A stretch of DNA of 64,000 nucleotides. Origin: Leptodontidium sp. MPI-SDFR-AT-0119. Its lineage: Eukaryota; Ascomycota; Leotiomycetes; Helotiales; Leptodontidiaceae. The notes beneath the pieces are model-generated. The model did no database searches. It was not told where the DNA came from and saw nothing but the letters and a program-made list of their open reading frames with translations. This document shows, in pieces, positions 57,626 through 64,000 of this stretch (positions within the stretch are counted from its first letter, which is position 1; the number at the start of each line of letters is the position of its first letter). Location of the stretch: NCBI GenBank assembly GCA_020726505.1, contig JAHLEZ010000008.1, positions 1,674,001 through 1,738,000 on the forward strand, in the 5' to 3' direction. A program made the position numbers and the translations under genes.

Positions 57626-59877
57626 GATGGACACTCTATTGTGAGTTGAACTTCCTTTCTTCAACACAACTTCCCCAACTTCGAACCCTTCCCGCCCTCT
57701 TCCATTTCAACTTCCTCGCCTTTTACCTCTAATTGTGAAATGAAACTTCCGAGCTCCTTGAAGAGGCGCTCTGCAGCGGTTGAGACAACCATTACCGTGC
57801 CAGATTTCTTTGAAGCTGAAGCGGCCTCTACCTCGAAGAATGTGGACCGCAATCGATTTGTACAGAATCTTCGTTTTCAAAAGTCGAATTTCAGTAGAGC
57901 TGCCAGGATTTACGTCAGGCCTGAACTCTGTTCAAGTGTTGTTGCTAACCTTGACTCTGATGTGAATAGAACAGCTGAGATTGCGGCAAACTCGCCGAGA
58001 TATCGCAGACGTTCATCTACCTTCATAGATGGCGTTCACGATGTCAAGGATGACAAATCACCACATATGGCTCCGGCCCAATTGTACAGTACCATGTCTG
58101 GCAGACTCTTCCACTCTGGTCGAATCGCCATTGTCCTTGTGGGCCTTCCGGCTCGAGGAAAAACGTAGGTTGCAACGCCACATTCTTCTTGATTCACGCT
58201 GATCTTACACCTTCAGTCACATCTCCGTCTCTCTGTCTCGATACTTGCAATGGTAAGATATTTTGGCCCTCCCACGAAATAATTCCTTGCTCATTGTTTA
58301 GGTTGGGTGTAAAGACTAGAGTATTCCATCTTGGAGACTACCGCCGAGCAACAATGGGTGCCGGTGTCGAAGTCCCCGAAGACTACTTCTTCATCAATGC
58401 CTCCGCTCCATCAGTGATGCTTCGCCAAAAGATCCTGAAGAAGTGCAGAGAGGATATTTATGCCTGGCTCAACCACGAGAATGGTCAAGTGGCAATCTAC
58501 GATGCGGTCAACCCTCTTGCTGGTGGACGTCGGTCACTTGCCAGGGAATTCGCGAAGCACGATGTGCAGGTCTGTCAGAAATGTCTCCCCTAAGAAGCTA
58601 CTCGTACTAATCCATTGCCAAGACACTCTTCCTCGAATCATATGTGACGGACCAGAGAATCCTGGAGGAGAACGCACGTAGCGTCAAGATCTCTTCACCA
58701 GACGTACGTCGGAAAACTTATGTTGCCTCACCTCGCTAACAAGGATTAGTTTGTTGATATGAACCCCGACGAGGCCGCAAAGCTGTATCTCAAGAGAATC
58801 GATATGAAGATTCCTCACTTTGAGACGATGACCGAGGATGATCTCAATTTCGTCAAGATGATCAACGCCGGTGAGAGTATCGAGTACAACAATGTCAGCT
58901 TTGGATATCTTTCGCATCGAATCGTCTTCTACCTCATGAACCTCCACATCAAGAGTCGTGTTACATTTTTCGCCCGTGCTGGTACCTCGAATCAGGAGGA
59001 CTTGTACAAAACCGATGCATCTCTCGGCGACGAAGGCAAATCCTATGCGAAGAAGATGATGGATACTCTGCTTGCCCACCGAGAGTCCGAGAGAGCAAAT
59101 TTGATCGCTGCCGGCGGTTCAGATGCGCCATTGAAGCCACTGACTGTCTGGACCTCGACTAGAAAGCGAACGGTTGAAACCGCTGATTACTTCAAAGAAA
59201 AAGGGTTCAGAGTCCGCCAGAGATCTCAGATGAGCCAGCTCAACCCAGGAGACTGCGAAAAGCTGACCGAGAATGCAATTCGCCGCATGTATCCAGAGGA
59301 AGTTGACAAGCATGAAATGGATCCTTACCACCATCGCTATCCGCGAGCTGAGGTATTTGACCAATGACTCCTATACGTTTGATCTTCTAACACTATACTA
59401 GTCATACCACGATCTCGCTGTCCGCCTCGAACCTATCATTCTCGAGCTTGAAAGAGAGCAGAATGATCTTCTCATCATTGCCCATGAATCTGTTCTCCGC
59501 GTTCTGTATGGTTACCTAATGGCTTGTGATGCTATGCATATACCGACATTGAAGTTCCCCCGCAACCAGATCATCGAGGTAAGTCTGGTAACACTTCTTC
59601 TCCCTCTTCCCCCATTATCTCGCCAGATGCTCATACTTTCCAGATTATTCCAGCATCATACCAAAATGAGGCCAAGCGAGTTTACATTCCTGACCTCAAC
59701 CCTTCGTTGATTCCTGGTTCGCCAGAAGACATTCGTATTCCGGTTCCACCAAGCGGTTTCGTCAGCCCTCTTTCTGGACTTGGCACTCCTGCGCAAGGCT
59801 ATGGCACGCCAACAGGCGAGAAGTCAAACCCCTTGGCAAGAGTTACTTCTCAGGAGAATCCACTTTCCAAGGACTAA
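57626..59877 (+). CDS. 6-phosphofructo-2-kinase / fructose-2,6-bisphosphatase family; phosphatase His replaced by Ala
   Basis: Preferred exons are 57626-57639, 57970-58164, 58217-58252, 58302-58569, 58623-58703, 58750-59352, 59402-59578 and 59644-59877, 535 residues. The first exon is only 14 nt and its intron 330 bp; an alternative start at 57740 reads through in frame. The kinase makes fructose 2,6-bisphosphate, the activator of glycolytic phosphofructokinase. The kinase half has the P-loop GLPARGKT, then THISVSLSRYLQWLGVKTR and HLGDYRRATMG. The C-terminal half has the phosphoglycerate-mutase fold, but the catalytic RHG reads R-A-G (Ala275, codon 58978-58980). WTSTRKRTVETA and the second His (AHESVLR) remain. 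Losing the phospho-acceptor His should abolish bisphosphatase activity, as in yeast Pfk26, where Ser replaces it. Likely a kinase-only enzyme. Confidence 0.9.
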
Positions 59878-60646
59878 AGAAACGAGTCCTGACCGACCTC
59901 TACGGTTGGATTCATTCTTGCAACACTTGGACGCCATGGATTTTCAACTTCGTGTTTCATAAATTGCCCTCTGCTTCCGATTGGTTTCGTTAACGATTGG
60001 TCTGATCATATCTGCGAGCGGACATGTCAGTCATCATTTCCGATGAGTTATTACTTTATTCGGGCTTGAGTTCTCTATATTTGACCTTTGGGATGGATTC
60101 GGCATCGGGTAATGGGATAGATGTGCAAATGGAGGGGGCGGGGTACAAAGAATGGGGGTTGCATCATAAGGGGTAGGCATGAATTCACACGATATCACAC
60201 GGCAGGCTTTCACGAGTTTTCTTTGCTCTGTCTGTACTTTAGATACCAGTGCGCAAATCAATGGATTTATGAAATCCTCGGTCCCTCTGAGATGGTGTGA
60301 TTAGGAAGTGGATGTTTTGGGGCCATGGCATCATCTATTGCTGCACTTGTCCGGAAACTCGACCAGTTCGTTCGGTGTTAGTGTCAACCCTCCGTTGATA
60401 TGTTGTGCCTACTTATGTTGGCATACATCAAGTGGGTGTGTTCGTACGACTTGCGGCAATCAACAATATAGACTCGGGAAGCCGGATCCAGGCCGCAGTT
60501 CACAGCCTCACTCCCTCTTCAGAGCAAACATCCCAACCTTTCTCTTCCCACCCAGTCTCAAAGTCCACTCTCCAAATGGACAATCATTAGAAATCTCAAC
60601 CCTCATTCTTTACTTCTCAGGTCGATTCCAAACAGCAGAGCAAACA
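59878..60646. other. Intergenic
   Basis: About 770 bp: 3' region of the preceding gene, then the C/T-rich upstream sequence of the STAND-like gene. No gene seen. Confidence 0.5.
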
Positions 60647-61707
60647 ATGGCAGAAGTCCTAGCCACCATAGGCAGCATCGCAGCCATTTCCCAAATAGGA
60701 GCCAAGTCATCAGCTCAGCGAAGAAATTCCGCGAGATCTGGAGCGCTGTCAAGGACGCACCAGGAACGGTCGCCGATCTCCTCGACGAGGTCTATTTGCT
60801 TGCCGAGACTCTGGACCAACTTGGAAATCTTGATCAAAATAGAGTTCCAGCCATCGAGAATGTGTTGAAGTTCGTGGCGGGCCGTATGGAGAGGTTGGAG
60901 CTGCTGCTGAAGGAATTGGATGGGGGGATGCAGCGGAAGGGGTTCAGGGAGAGGTCTCGGTGGGGTGGCTTGAGGTTATTTGTTAATGAGAAGGTTCTTG
61001 GAAAAGCTGTTGATAATTTGGAGAGGGCGAGGACTATGATGCAGGTTGCTCTTAGTGTACATCAAGTGTGAGTGGATACTGTACTGTGTCTTGTTCTTTG
61101 TTTGTTGGTTATGATTCCGTACTGATAGTGAGGTTGCTGTAGGCAGCAGATCACCACGCTCACTTCAACTGTCGATTCAATAATCGGTATGCAAATGCAG
61201 ATCCAGAGTTCTGTTACTGGGGATATCTCCGAGTGCAGCAGTCTCTCGGTTACGACCAGCAACAGTACTGGGGATATCTCCGAGTGCAGCAGTCTCTCGG
61301 TTACGACCAGCAACAGTACTGGGACAGCCCACCAACCCAGACGACGACCCGTAGAGGTGACAGTCCAGACCTACTGGTATTTTTTCATTAAGGTACATGA
61401 CATATGCTCTTGGTGGTCCAAGCAGGAAGATGAAGATGACTTCTTACTCGAAAATCTCGAAATTGTCCGGAACTTCTACCCCCCTCCCCCCCCAGCTTGG
61501 CGTCGTATTCGAGGTCTCGAGAAGAGGGAATCCAGATGTCGCGGACAGTGGCAGTACAATTTCGTGCCTATCAATGTTGTAGCGGATAAATCGCCCCTTT
61601 TCGAGGCATGTAGGACAGGTAACTTGGAGAGGGTCAAATATCTGGTCAGGAAGAAAAAGGCCTCGCTTTCAAACTTAGCAAGCCTGAGGGTGGCTTCAAC
61701 TAGATGA
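60647..61707 (+). pseudogene. Decayed STAND-N-terminus / ankyrin protein gene (frameshift, truncated)
   Basis: The ATG at 60647 starts MAEVLATIGSIAAISQIGA, the typical opening of the helical N-terminal domain of fungal STAND/NACHT and ankyrin proteins. The rest of the domain (SSAKKFREIWSAVKDAPGTV, then LLDEVYLLAETLDQLGNLDQ) continues in another frame. A one-base loss (or two-base gain) near 60700-60706 is needed to join them. An intron (61068-61142, GTGAGT...TGTAG) restores QVQQITTLTSTVDSIIG. A 51-bp perfect tandem duplication follows. The last part, DKSPLFEACRTGNLERVKYL, is the start of an ankyrin-repeat array but stops at 61707 after roughly one repeat. It meets an antisense pseudogene there. 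Such proteins act in non-self recognition or are of unknown role. Probably non-functional. Confidence 0.65.
61219..61320. repeat. Perfect 51-bp tandem duplication (2 copies)
   Basis: Two identical 51-bp units at 61219-61269 and 61270-61320, each beginning GGGGATATCTCCGAGTGCAG. In frame they encode a 17-residue unit, GDISECSSLSVTTSNST, twice. Perfect identity points to recent duplication. Confidence 0.95.
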
Positions 61708-62613
61708 GCATTTAAGGTCGTAAAAACTCCCAATGGTTGGTATTGGTAAAAAGTGTCCGGTTGAGCAAATGCGTTGATGTCTCGATTCCCAGGCTTGTAA
61801 TAACTATTGCGATGGTGCCAAGATGGAATAACCATCATACTTCGATGCAACTCCGACCGCTCGAAGCTCTGGGCATAGACCAGAATATTTGCGTATATGT
61901 TGAACACATGGTCACCAGGCGTTCCGGACTCTGCCAAGACCTTCAATTCCGAACGAAGTTTTTTGTTGATGTTCTCGGCCCCTACATCCACAAATTCAAA
62001 ATTCCCGACATTGCGGAGGTGTCTTAAGGGGAATAAGAGGTCTGAGGGATTAATGCTTTGCAGATCCTATGGGAGAAACAAGGATATCGTGATTTCCTCG
62101 CAGACAGCGTGCACTGATAAGGATTTTCAGTGGCGCTTTGTATATTATTCTGCAGAATGTTTCGATGGCTGTTTGAGATCGATCATTGATGCTGGCATCA
62201 ATATATCTGCTGACCGCGAGCCTCCGGTGCCTCACTCTTCCGACCTGAGAAACTCCCAAAAGCCCAGGGATCTCTCGGGGACGAGATTCGGAGGTGACGT
62301 ATCTTGTCAACGGACACGAAAATATGAGAGGAGACGGCACCTTTTGCTAATCATGCTCGAGTCTGATTATTGAGACAATGAAGGCGTTGTCATTGTGTAG
62401 AACATCTGACGCCTCCTTGTACATCTGCTTGCACGTTCGCAAAATGGCTGGAGACAATCCGTATTTTGTAGCGACGCCCCTGTAACTGCAAGGCAGGAGG
62501 GATTCGACACCGCAGTGACAGCGCTGATCAACAAAAACTTGTAGATCTTGATACGGAGTTCCAAAGGCAGCTTTTTCGAGGAATGGCGAGGGAGATGTCG
62601 AATTTGTGGCCAT
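61660..62613 (-). pseudogene. Pseudogene paralogous to the 25.3-27.2 kb gene
   Basis: The minus strand reads MATNSTSPSPFLEK, then in a second frame KLPLELRIKIYKFLLI, then back in the first frame YGLSPAILRTCKQMYKEASD and VLHNDNAFIVS. Next comes a stop, then CPLTRY, a strand resembling IETFCRIIYKAPLKILIS, LRNVGNFEF, ESGTPGDHVF...YAQSFER and HLVEATLRLAKFESEAF. The same order (KYGLSPAALQTCKQWYDEAS, NTFIIS, CPLTRY, LRNVKQLTFEV, LLNYAQTFEEH, HPVENALELAKFACDEND) occurs in the intact gene at 25305-27176. At least two frameshifts (one at an A5 run near 62570, one near 62470-62500) and one in-frame stop mark it as decayed. Its 3' end overlaps the truncated ankyrin gene. Confidence 0.7.
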
Positions 62614-63855
62614 TAGGGATGCGTTTGGGGCAGCTTTGAGCTTTATTTGTATCCTCTTAAAAATCGATAGTAGCTCCGCATCTAGCATGATCGAGAGTTT
62701 GGATCTATGCGATGTTTAGTTTCAATTAAAAATATACCAAACCTGAGCGAGAAAGCCTACGTTACTCCTGGACGTTCAGAGGGAGCCATCGCAACCTGGC
62801 TGTTCATCTCTGGTGCTGTGGTACTGATTTGGATGTCGTTAGGTCGGTCTATTGTCAATTGCAGAACTTAAGAATGAGGAGTACATTGTGGGAGCCATTC
62901 TAGCTCAATTAACAGACCTCTCGCGGTGGTTGTTGTTGTGGTGGTGGTGGTGGGTGGCTGTGTGGTTGTGTGGTTGTGTAGTTGTGTTTCTCCAAAGGGA
63001 GCGCGGAGGACAAAATATATCGTGGCCTCGCATCGACGTCGGCTGGCGATATCAGGCTCGCGAGATTAGATCATGGAAGCTGAAATTGAACATCCAGAAA
63101 GGTCTTTAATGCAGCTGATCTCGCAGTGGTTCAAACCAAGCACGCCGATAGAAGTCGTAACAGGATCAAGAGAGCGGCTCCCTTGTAATAGCCATCTACT
63201 ACCTCAATTTATGCATGGTGTAGAAATTTCCTAGAGCCGCCAGAACTGAACTTGTTCATAAATATAGACAGGCCATGTTTATCACTTTAGCCCGCCTCCC
63301 AATCTTGAACAGGGAAAGGCATTCCCCTTGGGAAATGGGGGTCACCTCTCCTGCCAAGGAAGTACAATACCTAATCACTAGCATGAGGAACCAGTCCTAC
63401 GAAATTCACATCCATAAGAATCAGTGTGTTTCTGGATGCAGTTTTGGTCGGGCCTTTGCAAGCTGTAGAACTATCCTCGGCGGGTCGGAAGCTTGGGAAG
63501 AGAGTTGACGACAATATATTCAGTCTCTCGACTGCTTGCAAATCACCGTTTTTCGCTTGTCTAATGTGCATAACATATATCAAAGCCATCATTTACGAGG
63601 CTTCTTTACTGCTAGGATAAGTCTACTCTGTCCCTTATAAACAGATGAGAAGTCAACGACTCGAAGACTCAAACGATAAAATATAGGCGGACTCGAAGCA
63701 ATCAACACAGGGCATTTAACATCAAGTAAATCAAAAACAATGCAAAATCATAAAACACCGTGTGAATATTAAAAAAGTAACGGAGAGATGGTCAGGAATC
63801 CGGATACAAATTTTCAGGTAAAGGGTATTATCGTTCATCAGTAGTCGTCAAACCT
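62614..63855. other. Intergenic, with a GT-rich low-complexity patch
   Basis: About 1.2 kb. The patch 62926-62990 is a (GGT/TGTGG)n low-complexity run giving Trp-rich nonsense frames. No gene supported. Confidence 0.5.
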
Positions 63856-64000
63856 CACATCATCTCGGCCCGTTCATTTCTCCGAAACCATCCACCAAGC
63901 CCACATCCACCAGGAAGCTCCCCCAAGCTCTCCATCCCCAAACCACAAAACTCACCCCTCCATGCCGCAACTCCCTCCAACACACGACCCAACCCAAAAA
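63856..64000 (-). CDS. Possible C-terminal fragment of a gene entering from the right edge
   Basis: One minus-strand frame is open from the window edge to a TGA at 63858-63856, 47 codons ending GGCGLGGWFRRNERAEMM. Composition looks protein-like and the DNA is GC-richer than its left flank, but two other features weaken the call: no known domain is recognisable, and a second minus-strand frame is also open over most of the stretch. Listed as tentative. Confidence 0.3.

Noticed and set aside
57660..57690. TTCGAACCC string as a tRNA B box on the minus strand
   Set aside because: Lies inside the PFK-2 first intron and no cloverleaf can be drawn around it.

Overview
The window looks like nuclear DNA of a filamentous ascomycete (Pezizomycotina). 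Genes carry short introns of about 44-130 bp with GTAAGT-type donors and CTAAC/CTGAC branch sites. Typical families are present: 2EXR-domain, PTH11/rhodopsin-domain, NmrA-like, Zn2Cys6 and STAND-ankyrin proteins. The wording of the housekeeping proteins reminds me of Leotiomycetes (Helotiales); that placement is an impression from memory, not a search.

Layout, left to right. 0-12.5 kb: Sec8 (5' part only, minus strand), a 2EXR-domain protein, a perfect 12 x 9-bp minisatellite, a small secreted protein, a histidine acid phosphatase with an inserted Cys-rich domain, actin (6 exons) and the Hsp70 exchange factor Fes1. 12.9-17.7 kb: mitochondrial ribosomal protein uL5m (MRPL7) and, divergent to it, a ubiquitin-specific protease ending in a CaaX box. 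18.8-24.6 kb: a cytochrome P450, an NmrA-like NAD(P)-binding protein and a Zn2Cys6 regulator, a possible small metabolic cluster. 25.3-38.2 kb: an unknown family protein, a mitochondrial FAD/folate-type carrier (with a GC-AG intron), splicing factor SF3b4, nuclear cap-binding protein CBP80 and GSK-3 kinase. 38.2-48.2 kb: about 10 kb with no convincing gene, rich in simple repeats. 48.2-50.1 kb: a seven-exon rhodopsin-domain membrane protein. 50.1-55.7 kb: a second gene-poor stretch with a cluster of diverged inverted and direct repeats. 55.7-60 kb: Tom40 and 6-phosphofructo-2-kinase, whose bisphosphatase histidine is replaced by alanine. 60.6-62.7 kb: two decayed genes facing each other, a frameshifted and truncated STAND-N-terminus/ankyrin gene and a pseudogene paralogous to the 25-27 kb gene. 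At the right edge a possible C-terminal fragment of another gene enters on the minus strand.

Most genes are core housekeeping: exocytosis, cytoskeleton, chaperone cycle, mitochondrial translation and import, splicing, cap binding, glycolytic control. They are interspersed with accessory, fast-evolving loci. I found no rRNA, tRNA, CRISPR array or intact transposon. Exon coordinates were worked out by hand from splice consensus, reading phase and family fit. No database search was possible, so all family names rest on recognised motifs.
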